The notes under the pieces are model-generated. The model saw nothing but the letters and a program-made list of their open reading frames with translations. It searched no databases and was not told the DNA's origin. A stretch of DNA of 64,000 bases from Beta vulgaris subsp. vulgaris (lineage: Eukaryota > Streptophyta > Magnoliopsida > Caryophyllales > Amaranthaceae), in contig NC_079209.1 of assembly GCF_026745355.1 (NCBI RefSeq), forward strand, positions 15,303,894-15,367,893, written 5' to 3'. The position numbers were made by a program, and so were the translations under genes. Shown piece by piece: positions 1 through 10,134 of this stretch (positions within the stretch are counted from its first letter, which is position 1; every line of letters begins with the position of its first letter).

Positions 1-354
1 CTAATTTTTCAAATTGATTTAAAAAAAAAAAAAAAAATTTTTACCTGTACCCTGATATATTGCTGCGGTTTTGCTAAGGAACCGCAGCAATATACTTAAG
101 TAAATAATTAAAAAAAGGAATATTGCTGCGGTTTTTGGGACAAAACCGCAGCAATATTGTCTTATAAATTGATAACGCATAATAATATTGCTGCGGTTTG
201 GCCTTGAAACCAGCAATATTTCTCTATATTGCTGCGGTTTAAAACCGCAGCAATATTATTAATACCTATTGCTGCGCCCTTAATTGCTGCGCGCCCTAAT
301 CCGCAGCAATAGGGCACTTTTTAACCGCAACAAGTAGCCTTTATTCTACTAGTG
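1..354. mobile_element. CACTA-type DNA transposon, right end (truncated by window)
   Basis: The segment ends in CTACTAGTG, the reverse complement of CACTAGTAG. Upstream it is packed with short inverted copies of the subterminal motif ATTGCTGCGGTTTT / AAAACCGCAGCAAT (around 58-92, 121-157, 186-218, 226-257). The same terminus and motif bound complete elements at 5468-7465 and 40511-42139, so this is a third copy whose left part is outside the window. Such subterminal repeats are transposase-binding sites in known CACTA elements. No transposase is visible. Confidence 0.85.
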
Positions 355-495
355 AAGTTTGGTTCTATTGAGGTGATAAATGCAACAGGTGAGAAGTTCA
401 AAGTTAATGGACAACGTTTGAAGTTGTACTATACGGGAATCCCTGTTGGGTCTGTGGAGGAGTTATACCTTCAACCCCTATCCCCTTCTGTTTGA
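355..495 (+). pseudogene. Ty3-gypsy (Athila-like) integrase C-terminal fragment
   Basis: An open frame from 355 to the TGA at 493-495 encodes a short tail containing GEKFKVNGQRLKLYY. This resembles the conserved integrase end of Athila/Tat gypsy elements (…FKVNGxRLKxY…). It begins exactly at the CACTA boundary, so the upstream part was separated by that insertion and lies outside the window. Only about 46 residues remain, and it is not a functional gene. Confidence 0.7.
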
Positions 496-855
496 GGGAT
501 GAAGCATTATGGTTGTGCGGGACCTTTATAAACCAGCGCTGATCGGGAGGCAACCCGATTTCTTCCCTTTTCTTTCGTAGTTTTTTTTTTTTGCTAATTT
601 TGTAGTTTGGTGAGAGAGTGAGAGGTACTGATACCCCTTTTAAGGCTACATGTGTGCAGGATTGGTGATCAACTGGAGAAGTTCATGAAAAAAATTCGAG
701 CCATTGCTTACTGGAGCAAAGCCCGATGTCAAACAATAAGGCGGTGGTGTAATGTAAGTTGGGGATGAAGGAATGACTCTAGCTGATAAAGACATCTCCC
801 ACTCATAAGTATCCCTAGCCAACCAGTTAATTAAATTCCAACAATAATCAGAAGA
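496..855. other. gypsy 3' spacer and rearrangement junction
   Basis: The first ~80 bases after the integrase stop (a conserved-looking GGGAGGCAACCCGA block and a poly-T run) look like the spacer downstream of pol in Athila elements. Somewhere before 856 the sequence switches to the opposite-strand gag fragment. No gene is seen in this stretch. Confidence 0.4.
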
Positions 856-1224
856 TTAGAATAGAAATTCTCCATTAGACATAGATTCTACCATCATCCT
901 AGTTTCTTCATTTAACCCCTGATAAATCACTCGACAGATATCCCATAATTCAATTTCATGATTAGGACCAATAAAATTACCAAGTCTATGATAGTATTTC
1001 CAAAACATTTCATTATCATATTGAGGAAAAGAAAAAATTGCTTTAAAATTACTAGCATATACACGGGATTCACATAACATATGAGGTAATTCAGGAGAAC
1101 TCATGCAAAAATTGGGAGGATTTTGATATGATGCATCAAAACTGGAAACATGAGAATCCCAAGAATTACGACTATGTTGCCTAGCAAAAGAATTACCCCC
1201 ATCATCAGAATAACATGACTCCAT
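856..1224 (-). pseudogene. Athila-like gag fragment
   Basis: A 122-residue minus-strand frame contains a stretch like the core of Athila-type capsid proteins: W-x-Y-x-R-L … H-x-I-E-L-W … YQGLNEETRMMVES … NGEF. It starts ~120 bases downstream of a minus-strand primer-binding site (1319-1341), so it belongs with the LTR at 1346-3960. It is much shorter than a normal gag (several hundred residues) and stops right after the conserved core. It is a remnant. Confidence 0.6.
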
Positions 1225-1318
1225 GATACAGAAAAGTTATAAAAAAAAATATTCACAAAAGGGAAAAAAAATAAACACTTTGGTCACACTAACAATAAAA
1301 ACTAAATAGAATTAAACC

Positions 1319-1341
1319 GCGTCTCCCTAGCAACGACGCCA
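1319..1341 (-). other. retrotransposon primer-binding site
   Basis: The minus strand reads TGGCGTCGTTGCTAGGGAGA, a gypsy-type tRNA primer site. It lies immediately inside the LTR end at ~1346 and sets the element's orientation as minus. Confidence 0.65.
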
Positions 1342-1464
1342 AAATTAGATAGGCGTGTCGCGCACCTAACAAAAATAAAAAACCTAACTAATCCTCCTAA
1401 TTATGTAGTAGGATAAGTCAGGGTCGATCCCATAGAGAGAAAGTTGTTTTATGATTAAATCTTA

Positions 1465-2538
1465 GGATTATTTGCCTAGAAAGGGCTCAACTATTCCCCA
1501 TTTACTTTAATAAGTCCCACCTTTTGATTATTCCCTGTAGGACCCAAGTTTCACATATTGTAACTTTTATAAGACCCAGCAGGTAACCTACCTGCTATAG
1601 CAAGTTTAATGTCACGTGCTCACAGCTTAATGAGAGCACGTGAGTTCCCTTCCATTCACATCTCCTCCACTGCATCAGCTGGCCGGAAACAAGGGCTGAG
1701 CCACCCCTGCCGCCGCCTTCCTAACCCGACCCATAATCTATCTCTTCCTCTCTCCACCCAACCCACCCCAAGCCACACCCCTCATTCTACCATCCTTGCC
1801 GCCACCTTCCCAGCCCCTCTCTCTCTCCCGTGAAAAAAAAACCCAAACCCAAACACCCACACCCTTCTCTCTCTCTCTCTCTCACCCCATCACCTTTCCT
1901 TCTTCCTCTCATCGATGAACCCTCGCCGATGTCGCACTGACGCCCAGCTCCCCTTTTTCCTTCGCTCTCATCCCCTGCGCTGCAGCTCCATCACCCCTTG
2001 CTCGCTGGAGTTTTCTTCCTCTCTTTCCTTCACTCTGTTCCCCGATTCGTCTGTGTTGTTGCTGCCGCTGAACTCGTGTCGTGAAGCCGTCGCCCACTGC
2101 CTAGTCTCGCCGGTGTTCCATTACCACTCGCCGGAGCTCTACTCTTGCAGCCATGGTGATGGGGTGAGAGAGAGAGAGAGAGAGAGAAGGATGTGGGTGT
2201 TTGAGTTTGGGTTTGGGTTTTTTTTTCATGGGAGAGAGAGAGAGGGGGCTGGGAAGGTGGCGGCAAGGGTGGCAGAAGTGTGGGTGTTTGGGTTTGGGTT
2301 TTTTTTCCATGGGGGAGAGAGAGAGGGGGCTGGGAAGGTGGCGGAAAGGGTGGCAGAATGAGGGGTGTGGCTTGGGGTGGGTTGGGTGGAGAGATTTAAC
2401 CTTCGTAACATGTTTTAAGTAAACCGGGACTTATAAAAGTTACAAGATGTGAAACTTGGGTCCTACAAGGAATAATCAAAAGGTGAGACTTATTAAAGTA
2501 AATGGGGAATAGTTGAGCCCTTTCTAGGCAAATAATCC
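1465..2538. mobile_element. non-autonomous Mutator-like element (MULE)
   Basis: Near-perfect ~110 bp terminal inverted repeats start GGATTATTTGCCTAGAAAGG (left arm 1465 to ~1574, right arm ~2430-2538). They are flanked by a perfect 9 bp duplication TAAATCTTA (1456-1464 and 2539-2547), the Mutator hallmark. A second, GC-richer inverted repeat lies inside (about 1755-1885 versus 2260-2395), with two tandem ~85 bp units on its right side (about 2190-2358). No transposase is encoded. Frames in the interior are low-complexity and not convincing genes. Confidence 0.9.
1890..2180. other. possible captured genomic fragment inside the MULE
   Basis: The ~290 bp between the inner inverted repeats is GC-richer than the surroundings and has no inverted partner, as expected of a fragment picked up by a Pack-MULE-type element. 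A 148-residue plus frame (1915-2361) runs through it but turns into repeat-encoded low complexity. I do not recognise the source. Confidence 0.3.
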
Positions 2539-3960
2539 TAAATCTTAAATAATGGTAAGACTTAAGGAGATTAAAATCAATGATCGTCGAATCAACTATA
2601 CTAATCAATATATAAATAAAAGACTCTACAGTTAAGTATCCCCGCTAGCATGAAGTAATACAAAATAATTACTACCCCAAATTAATCAATTAAATGTTCA
2701 CAAGGAAAAGTCCACCCTATAAAGTATCATAAACCTCTCCCGAGTATCTATGGCTTCTCGAATATGCATTCAAGCCTACTCCCGTGGAATCATGCAAATT
2801 AAAGACATTAAACGCGGTACTTTAACTTCCTAACGATTCATTCTACCTACTCCCGTGGAGAACTTCATGTCCTGAATTGAAATACTCAAATCCGTCAAAA
2901 GCCAACTCCCGTTGCGATCAAGACAATGGAATTAGAACAATAATAGTTATCCCTAATCTAGTATTTATTGGATTATGCACAAACAATCAAGCAAAAACAA
3001 TTAACAATTAATATGAGAATTTAAAGAAACTATCATGAATTAAATCATACTAGGGTTCAACTTAACTATCGATAAAAGTAACTACTCAAGCATAATTGAA
3101 ATAAATAAACAAATTAGAGAACAATAGTTAAAGTTCATAACATAAAACTAAGAGAAAAGAAGAAGAAAATAAGTACTTGAATTAATGGAAGAAAGGTAGA
3201 GTCTTGGAGAACAATAAAAATCTACAAGTTTCTCTCTCTAACTTCTCTCTATAAACCCTCAAAAAAGTGTATACAATTAACTATCTCCCCGTCATTAAGC
3301 CAGTAAAAGAGTATTTATAACTTTCCAAATAATAAAACCGACTTCGCAAAACGCGTCATGGAACAGATCAACACGGACGTGTCAATAACAACACGGACGT
3401 GTTGACCTATAATCATAAAATGTAATTTACGAAGATAAGCTACTGCCGTGAAGAAATCAGAGTGAGACGGACGTGTCAAAAGTGACATGGACGTGTTGCC
3501 CTGTAGTCTTCAAATTCCCCAACTCAACTTCAAACAGCAAATTTGATACGGAGCTTCATTTGGCACATGTAATATATCGTTGGAAAGATCTTTAAGTCTA
3601 GTTTCTAACCCAATTAGAATCACCTCATTATCATTTTTGTGTCAAAAGATATTGAAGAAATGGTGCAGAGGTGTTATATTTCGCACAAGTACACGAAGTC
3701 CTTTGTATCTTCTTCAATTCCAATCCGTTTTGAGCACATGATATATCATTTTGAAGGTACTACAAGTGCCTTAATCATCATATTCTTAAAAAGGAGTACA
3801 AAGTACCTGAAATTATATCAAAACACCAAACAACCTGTGAAAGCACTATAACTTATTAAAAAGGGACCTAACTATGCATAAATGCAATGTAAATGCTCTA
3901 ATGCTACATGAAAATGTACCCTAATCTGCAACTGAATGATGTTAGAATATGTACTTATCA

Positions 3961-4588
3961 ATATAGCAATATTTTATAAATCAAATGATATTTTTGTAAA
4001 TAAATATCAATAATATCTTGTCGTCTAGGTTAAATATTCAGTTGTAATTTTCCCATTATTTGACGCCTAGGGCTAGAAATTTGTACCATTTTAATGCTTA
4101 TTCATGATGGAAAGATTACGTAATTGGTCTCTTGTTGCTTTTTAGTGTTCCTTTTGCTGGTATAAATTGATTTATAGAATGGTCTACATGCATAACACAA
4201 TATAAATGATTCCTTCCAATATTCCATATAGAAGCATTGAATTAAGTTGAAACTAAAACAAAGTTAAGACCTATTTTATAAGGAGTGCAGAGCAGACTAG
4301 GTACAATTAGTTAAAGCTTTCATGTCTAATCATCTAGCACACAGTTATCACATAATCCATTCCAGATTAGCAAACACATATATATTTTCCCATTAACTTT
4401 TACTATTCCTTTTATCTTAATTTCTTTTACTTGCTATATTTCATTTTGGTGCAATATTATAGGAGGTTCATGTGGGATATTGGGGACGATAACTTTATTA
4501 CTAGAAGACTGAAAGAAAGGCAAAAATGATAGAGATACATAAGTAAATGACAAAAAGAATCACAAAATAGGTAAAAATAATACCATGT
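3961..4588. other. non-repetitive flank, no gene seen
   Basis: AT-rich sequence between the Athila-like LTR and the copia element, without a supportable gene. Before the copia insertion it was contiguous with the sequence just beyond the 3' end of the terpene synthase at 23.85 kb. Confidence 0.5.
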
Positions 4589-4593
4589 CCACA

Positions 4594-5067
4594 TGTTGAA
4601 TTTTAAGCACCATCCACTCTCTCTCCTCTTTAGTAAAGTATTGCTGCTACATATTAATGGCTAGGTAAAATGGTCAAGCCACATATTACCACCCTCTAGG
4701 AGCATAGCTCAAAGACTTTGACAATTTAGCAATATGTAATGTAAAAGCTATAAAAAGAACATCTTGTAGTAGTATAAATAAAAGTGTTATTTGCTTGCAG
4801 CAAAGTGTGCCCAACATCAATCCGTCAGTTCCTTGGGAGTGCTACTGAGTATTGTGAGAAGTACAAACTCATAATAGTGTGAGGAAAATAAAGGTTTAAG
4901 TGTTTAGAGTGAACAGTACTATATTTTATAGTAGTTATATTGTGGTCATATCCTAGTAGAAAGTATGATGTATGTTTGATAATTTTGTTTAGTTATCGAC
5001 AATTCATTATGACTTCTATATTTCTTGAGCCATCCCACATCACATTATTACCCAAAAATACTTTACA
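4594..5067 (+). repeat. copia 5' LTR
   Basis: 474 bp direct repeat of 23120-23597, starting TGTTGAATTTTAAGC and ending TTTACA. A TATA-like TATAAATA lies near 4774. Confidence 0.92.
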
Positions 5068-5069
5068 AT

Positions 5070-5084
5070 TGGTATCAAGAGCCA
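5070..5084 (+). other. copia primer-binding site (initiator tRNA-Met type)
   Basis: TGGTATCAAGAGCCA begins two bases after the 5' LTR. It is the usual copia primer site complementary to initiator tRNA-Met, with one extra A relative to the common TGGTATCAGAGC. Confidence 0.85.
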
Positions 5085-5286
5085 TTCGTTCCATTAAAAT
5101 TTTCGGGACCTTTTTTTGGCAAATATCGATCGGGGACCGATATTATCGCAACAGTATAGTCAAAAATACTTTTGGCTATCTTAACGGTCAAGGACCGTAT
5201 TGGGAGGTAATTTTCCATCAATGCACAGTCCGGGACTGTGAAGCTTGTTGATCAGGGACCAAGCTTACTTGTGTATTGCCGGGAAA

Positions 5287-5467
5287 CACCAAGTCACAAA
5301 TGGCGGATATCGCTAGTGCATCTAATATTATTGAGAAACTCAACAATGGAAATTACAGTACGCGGAGTACACATATATATGCAATTCTATTTGTTGGGAC
5401 AAGATCTTTGGGGTATAGTCGGTGCTAGTGAAGTTACAATACCAACCTATCTAGAAGAGTTAAAGAA
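5287..5467 (+). pseudogene. copia gag, N-terminal part (before CACTA insertion)
   Basis: From an ATG near 5297 the frame reads like a copia gag start (IIEKLNNGNYST). It then shifts frame into YLLGQDLWGIVGASEVT, the familiar LLGQDLW motif of the UBN2/copia gag domain. The frame breaks exactly at the CACTA insertion point (5468). Removing the CACTA element and one GAA duplication joins it in frame to the segment at 7469. Confidence 0.75.
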
Positions 5468-5501
5468 CACTAGTAGAATAATTGCTTATTGTTGCGGTGG
5501 T

Positions 5502-6047
5502 TAGGGGTGAAAGTTCGGTGTGCGGTTTGGATTAAGGCCTAATCCAATCCGATCCGAAAAAAATTTGGATTTCAATTTTTCAATCCGAATCCAAACCAAT
5601 TAGGATTTGAATCCGATCCAATCCAATCCGAAATTTCATACTCTAGATTGGATCCGATCCGAAAATCCGATTTTTGTAAGACTCTAGTTTTTCGATGAAA
5701 TAAATTAAGCACAACAACAGCCTAGTAGATTTTGGAAATGAGGAATTAGGTGCAATTATTTTTTTAGGGGAAGGATTGAAGTGCTATGTGTATTGGGTTA
5801 TGTTGTAGTTTTTTTATAATAAAAAATCAGTTAAGCACTTAAGCCCAATCTAGATACATAATACAAGGCATATTACTATTCGGTTATATTGGATTTTTGG
5901 ATCCAATTACCCTAAATCCGATCCGGAAATCCAATTTTTCACAAAATCTTAATCCGAATCCAATCCGAACACAGTTTGAATCCGATCCGAATTACTAATT
6001 CGGATTGGATTGGATTTTGGATTTTATCCGAATGACTTTCACCCCTA
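5502..6047. mobile_element. small hAT-type element nested in the CACTA element
   Basis: Ends TAGGGGTGAAAGT … ACTTTCACCCCTA, flanked by a perfect 8 bp duplication GCGGTGGT (5494-5501 and 6048-6055), diagnostic of hAT elements. Both subterminal regions consist of degenerate ATCCGATCCGAA repeats in opposite orientation. There is no coding capacity in 546 bp. Confidence 0.93.
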
Positions 6048-6507
6048 GCGGTGGTATTGTTGCGGTTTTACCCATACACAGCAAGAAACCACGTTGAAAA
6101 AAAAAGAAAAAGAAAAAATCATCATATTGTTGCGGTTCTGAGTGCAAACCGCAGCAATAGACGTCAACAAGTATTTTTTCATTCTTTGTTGACTAGCTAA
6201 TTTGACCAGATATATTGTTGCGGTTCTCGTCCAGAACTGCAGTAATAGATTAAAATATTATTTTTTAAATAGTATTTTAATGTATTGCTGCAGTTTTTTT
6301 TAAAAACCGCAACAATAGGATCATTAGGTTTTTTTAATACTCTTAGGTGCCTCATACTCCTCACGCCATTTCCTCTCTTACTTGCCCTTTCTCTCACAAG
6401 ACTTACAGTATCTCTCCTCTCTCTCTCTCTATCACTCATCCCTTAACCTCCTTCCTCCCTCTATCTCTCCTCTCCTTATCACTTCTCCCAAACTCTCCCT
6501 GAAAAGC

Positions 6508-6705
6508 AAGTCGAGCACCAGATCAAAGTAACTTGTCCTCTCTCTCCTAGAAACTCGTCGACCACTAGATCAAACCAACTCGTCCTCTCCCTCTTCGACA
6601 TTCGTCGACCACCAGATCAAAGCAACTCGTCCTCTCTCTCTTCAAAATTCGTCGACCACCAAATCAAAGCAACTCGTCCTCTCTCTCTTTGAGATTCCTC
6701 CTCGC
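6508..6705 (+). repeat. ~47 bp tandem repeat, about four copies
   Basis: Repeated unit around CGTCGACCACCAGATCAAAG then CAACTCGTCCTCTCTCTCTT, inside the CACTA element. The copies differ slightly, so this is an old internal amplification. Confidence 0.75.
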
Positions 6706-7468
6706 TTGTTGTTCATAGCGTTAACCAATGCATAGCGTTGTTCTTGGTGGTCCAATGGTCAGGAAACCGGTAAAAGGAGAGAGATTTTATGATTTTGCTG
6801 ATTTTTCTAAAATTACTCTTCGCTTGTTGTTCATCGTTCTTCGTTGCTGAACCCAGCCTTGAAGTTATGCTACGTGGAATGGTTACGCTTGTGTGGCTTT
6901 GTTACAGTTTTTTTTTTCTGATTTTTTAATTTTTTGTATATTTTTTCTGTTTTTTTAAATACTTTATGTGTTGTTCTTTTTGCATATATATTTTATTGTA
7001 TATTTTCATTTTTTGTATACAACACAAATGCAAAAGCATATATATTTTTTTGTATATTTTCATTTTTTGTATAAAACACAAATGTAAAAGAAGTATGTTG
7101 AATTTTATTTTATTTTCAGTCGAATGAGAAATTCTTTTGCATTTGTGTTGTATTATTTTCATCCTACATTTTTATCTTTCAAAATTGATGGCAAAATGGA
7201 ATAATTTTTTTTACCTGTACCAATATATATTGCTGCGGTTTCTCGTCAAAACCACAACAATATGTTGTATTTTTTTAATGAAAAAAATACGTATTGCTGC
7301 GATTTTGGCCAAGAACCGCAACAATATCTTGGCCAATTGTTGCGGTAAAAAACCGCAGCATTATGTTAATTACATATTGTGGCCCCCTTAATTGTTGTGC
7401 GGCTAAAATCGTCGCAATAAGCCACTTAATAACCACAACAATAAGCAATTATTATTCTACTAGTGGAA

Positions 7469-8150
7469 GTGGAAGATTATGGCCGGAAGATCCATGTACG
7501 TGCTAGAAGCAACCATCGATGACGAGTTGTTCTACCGCATCAAGGATGCAAAGACACCCAATGAGGCGTGGGACACCCTTGCAGTATTGTTCTCTAAGAA
7601 GAACGATGCTCAACTTCAGCTTCTCGAGAATGAGTTGTTGTCGACCCAGCAGAACAACATGACGATGAACCAGTATTTCACCAAAATTAAAACTTTGTGT
7701 GAGCAAATCACAAAGTTAGATCATGAAAATCCCATCATAGAGACGAGGATGCGCATGATTGTTGTTTGTGGCTTAAAGCCTGGATATAGTAGTCTTGTCA
7801 CAACGATTCGAGGTTGGGCTACACATCCATCTCTAATTGAGTTTGAGAATGTGTTAGCCAACCACGAGGCTCTAGAAAATCAGATGTCAAATAAGGAAGG
7901 TGCTAAGACAGACGAGTTAAGTAATCAACCTGACAAGTCAAACAGACAGTCAGGGGGATTAAGAAAAGGACAACGTAGAGGCGGCTTCCATCGAGGGGGG
8001 CTCGACAAGATCGACAACAGGATGAGAAGGAAGGGAAAAATTAAACACGACAAGATGTCGTGTGTTATAACTGTAAGAAGAAGGGACACTATACTCGAGA
8101 CTATTGGTCCAACCAGCAGAAGGGAATGTTGCAACTTCGGTGGAGCATGA
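7469..8150 (+). pseudogene. copia gag, C-terminal part
   Basis: Continues the copia gag after the CACTA element with AGRSMYVLEATIDDEL, then DAKTPNEAWDTL and a TMNQYFTKIKTL helix, a UBN2-type gag domain. After residue ~190 the frame shifts. In the neighbouring frame (~8057-8105) CYNCKKKGHYTRDYW is a CCHC zinc knuckle whose last cysteine is tyrosine. The frame ends at 8150, and the rest of the polyprotein is out of frame. Confidence 0.8.
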
Positions 8151-8217
8151 AAGCTGAAGTGAAGTCGAGTGGGATGCACAAGCATCCTACATAGTTAAAG
8201 AGGAACATATCTTCGAC

Positions 8218-8680
8218 GTGGAGGTAGTGTCACCCAGCAGCACAGAGCTAGAGGAATCTGCACTTGTTGTAGACAACGACAAGGTGATCAATTATAAAGA
8301 TGATTGGATCATCAATTCTGGTTGCTCCAATCACATGACTGGAGAGAAAGAGAAATTTTTGAGCATGTCCGAGTACAAGCATGGTCGAGTTGTAATAACA
8401 GCAAATAACTCATAATTGCCAATAACCCATATTGGCAAGGCAATGGTGATTCAACGATTTAACAACAAGCAAGTTCAGCTAGATAATGTATACCATGTTC
8501 CTGTTATGACAAAGAATCGGTTGTTAGTTTCACAACTGACAGCATTCGAAAACCATGTTGTTTTCGGTCCTCGTGAGGTGAAGGTGTACAAGACGATGGA
8601 AGGAAATTCTTCTCCTATCTATAGGGACGACGTCTTGAATCAGTCTACATACTTTTTGCTCAAAGGGCATAAGTAGACAA
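8218..8680 (+). pseudogene. copia protease domain, catalytic Asp changed
   Basis: Contains DWIINSGCSNHMTGEKEKF, the copia aspartic protease block normally written DSGCSNHMTG. The catalytic aspartate is an asparagine codon (AAT), so this copy could not mature its polyprotein. A stop near 8413 splits the domain. The second part (8416-8676) has the usual VYHVP … LLVSQL sequence preceding integrase. Confidence 0.82.
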
Positions 8681-8689
8681 GGCAAGGAA

Positions 8690-9108
8690 AAATGAGAGAG
8701 CTGATTTATGGCATGCACACTTGGGTCTCGTGAGCTATAACAAGCTCCAGGTGATGATGAAGAAGTTGATGCTTAAGGGTCTTCCTCAGCTAGATGTCAA
8801 GGAAGATATAGTTTGTGCTGGATGTCAATTTGGTAAAGGACATCAACTTTCATACGAAGATTCGAAGTTCAAATCGAAGTAACCTTTTGAGTTGATTCAC
8901 TCAGATGTTTTTGGTCTAGTAAAGCAACATTCAGTAAGTGGTTTACGCTACATGATCACTTTTATTGATGATTTTTCAAGATATGTCTTGGTTGATTTTA
9001 TGAAAGAGAAATCTCAAGCATTTGGCAAGTTCAAATTGTTTAAGGAAACAATTGAAAAAGAAGTCGGCGACAAAATTCGATGCCTACATACTGACATCGG
9101 AGGAGAGT
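8690..9108 (+). pseudogene. copia integrase, N-terminal half
   Basis: [13 protein letters not shown] … CAGCQFGK is the HHCC zinc-binding domain of copia integrase. It is followed after a stop (near 8881) by [20 protein letters not shown] and [18 protein letters not shown], which hold the first catalytic Asp, and HTDIGGE with the second. The frame ends at the gypsy insertion at 9109. Confidence 0.85.
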
Positions 9109-9730
9109 TGTTATGTAGTGTAAAACTGGTAAGCTAATACAACAACTCCCAAAGATAGGTTCTTAAAACTGGAGACTTGTGCAGCAATGATTGGTTCGAA
9201 TCCCGATGCTAACTCCTGACCAGCAACCTGCAAAAAGGGACCCACCCTGGAGTTTGGGTGGTATTTTCCCCTCGATGCTTAAGTCAATGTCAGTGATTTA
9301 AAAAACTTTTAAGTGAGAAAGTAGAAGAGAGAGAAGAATTTATGACAGAGTAACAGTACTATGCTCTGAAAAACGTACCTTTCACCCTGAAATCAAGGAC
9401 TATTTATACTGTTTGAAATGACTGCTGTGCCTTGATGTCACCTTAATTTGGGAGCATCTGATTGGTTAATCAAAGTAGTGGGACACGCGGCAGCGATTAA
9501 TTGGTCAGCACACCTCACTTTCATATAAAGGTGCAGATCATCTTTGCTGGGCCTAAGTACAATTTTTGGGCTAGAAGAAGAACCTCTAGTACGCTTTCTT
9601 CAGAGAAACGTACTTTTAGGCCTGTCACCTTCAGGCCCTTTGTACTTTACTCCTCTGCACATATGCCACGTGTAAGGCTCCGATGAGGCCACGTGACAGC
9701 GTAATAGCCGTTGAATTTTAGGCTACAATA
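9109..9730 (-). repeat. gypsy 3' LTR (left copy)
   Basis: Direct repeat of 20151-20778 with scattered substitutions and small indels. Starts TGTTATGTAGTG. Its far end reads ACAATA where the right copy reads ACAACA, so the terminal dinucleotide has mutated. Includes GGTTCGAATCC (9193-9203). Confidence 0.92.
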
Positions 9731-9746
9731 TTTGCCCCTTAAAAGA
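9731..9746 (-). other. gypsy polypurine tract
   Basis: On the minus strand TCTTTTAAGGGGCAAA directly precedes the 3' LTR, where plus-strand DNA priming occurs. Confidence 0.75.
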
Positions 9747-9902
9747 GGATTATTATCTTTTGGCGCCAAGACGGTTAATCTTCCTCTTTTAACCGACCTG
9801 GAACTGCCCTTCTCTTTTTCAAAAAAGAGCGTCATTTGCCGTCTCCACAGGTCAACTCCTATGAACAACGTTACTTTTTACCGGATGAGGGGGTCATTTT
9901 CA

Positions 9903-9913
9903 CCCCTCTATAA
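9903..9913 (+). promoter_or_regulatory. candidate TATA box of the antisense unit
   Basis: CTATAAATATG lies ~225 bp upstream of the first ATG of the plus-strand unit (10135), just inside the 3' LTR of the minus-strand element. A similar TATA-like site has the same relative place in the second gypsy element (58217). The leader that follows has a splice-like CTACAG/GT at 10087-10092. Confidence 0.5.
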
Positions 9914-10134
9914 ATATGTCTTAGTCGCTCCTGGAATCATTTTAACATTGCTGAAGATTTTCTGAGAGAGAAACTCTGCAATTTTTACTGACTTTTAGAG
10001 AGAAGAACTACTCCCGTCCAAGCTCTTGCAATTTACTTTGCTGTCCGAGGTCTCAAGTCATCTTTGACTTCGTCCGACTTTCTTCTACAGGTATATTCTC
10101 AACTCTTTTTCTTGCTTTCAACATATTTTAAAAA

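Larger units (their letters stand above)
1346..3960 (-). repeat. Athila-like 5' LTR (minus orientation), split by a MULE
   Basis: Read on the minus strand, the LTR begins TGATAAGTACATATTC at 3960, a start common to plant Athila/Tat LTRs, and ends near 1346 just before the primer site. Without the nested Mutator-like element it is about 1.5 kb. It contains several short repeats of the CTACTCCCGTGG kind (2770-2920). No matching 3' LTR is in the window. Confidence 0.65.
5468..7465. mobile_element. CACTA-type element, complete non-autonomous copy
   Basis: Begins CACTAGTAGAATAATTGC and ends with its inverse CTACTAGTG, flanked by a 3 bp duplication GAA (5465-5467 and 7466-7468), the CACTA signature. 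Both ends carry inverted ATTGYTGCGGTTTT motifs. The interior holds CT-rich sequence, a ~47 bp tandem repeat (6508-6705) and AT-rich sequence, with no transposase. A hAT element (5502-6047) is nested near its left end. It must depend on a transposase encoded elsewhere. Confidence 0.93.

Noticed and set aside
1915..2361. 148-residue plus-strand frame in the MULE
   Set aside because: The second half is translated from the tandem subterminal unit and the first half is low-complexity; no domain recognised.
4594..5067. 5' LTR as an independent solo LTR or promoter of a nearby gene
   Set aside because: It is paired with 23120-23597 with matching CCACA duplications and a primer site, so it belongs to the full copia element.
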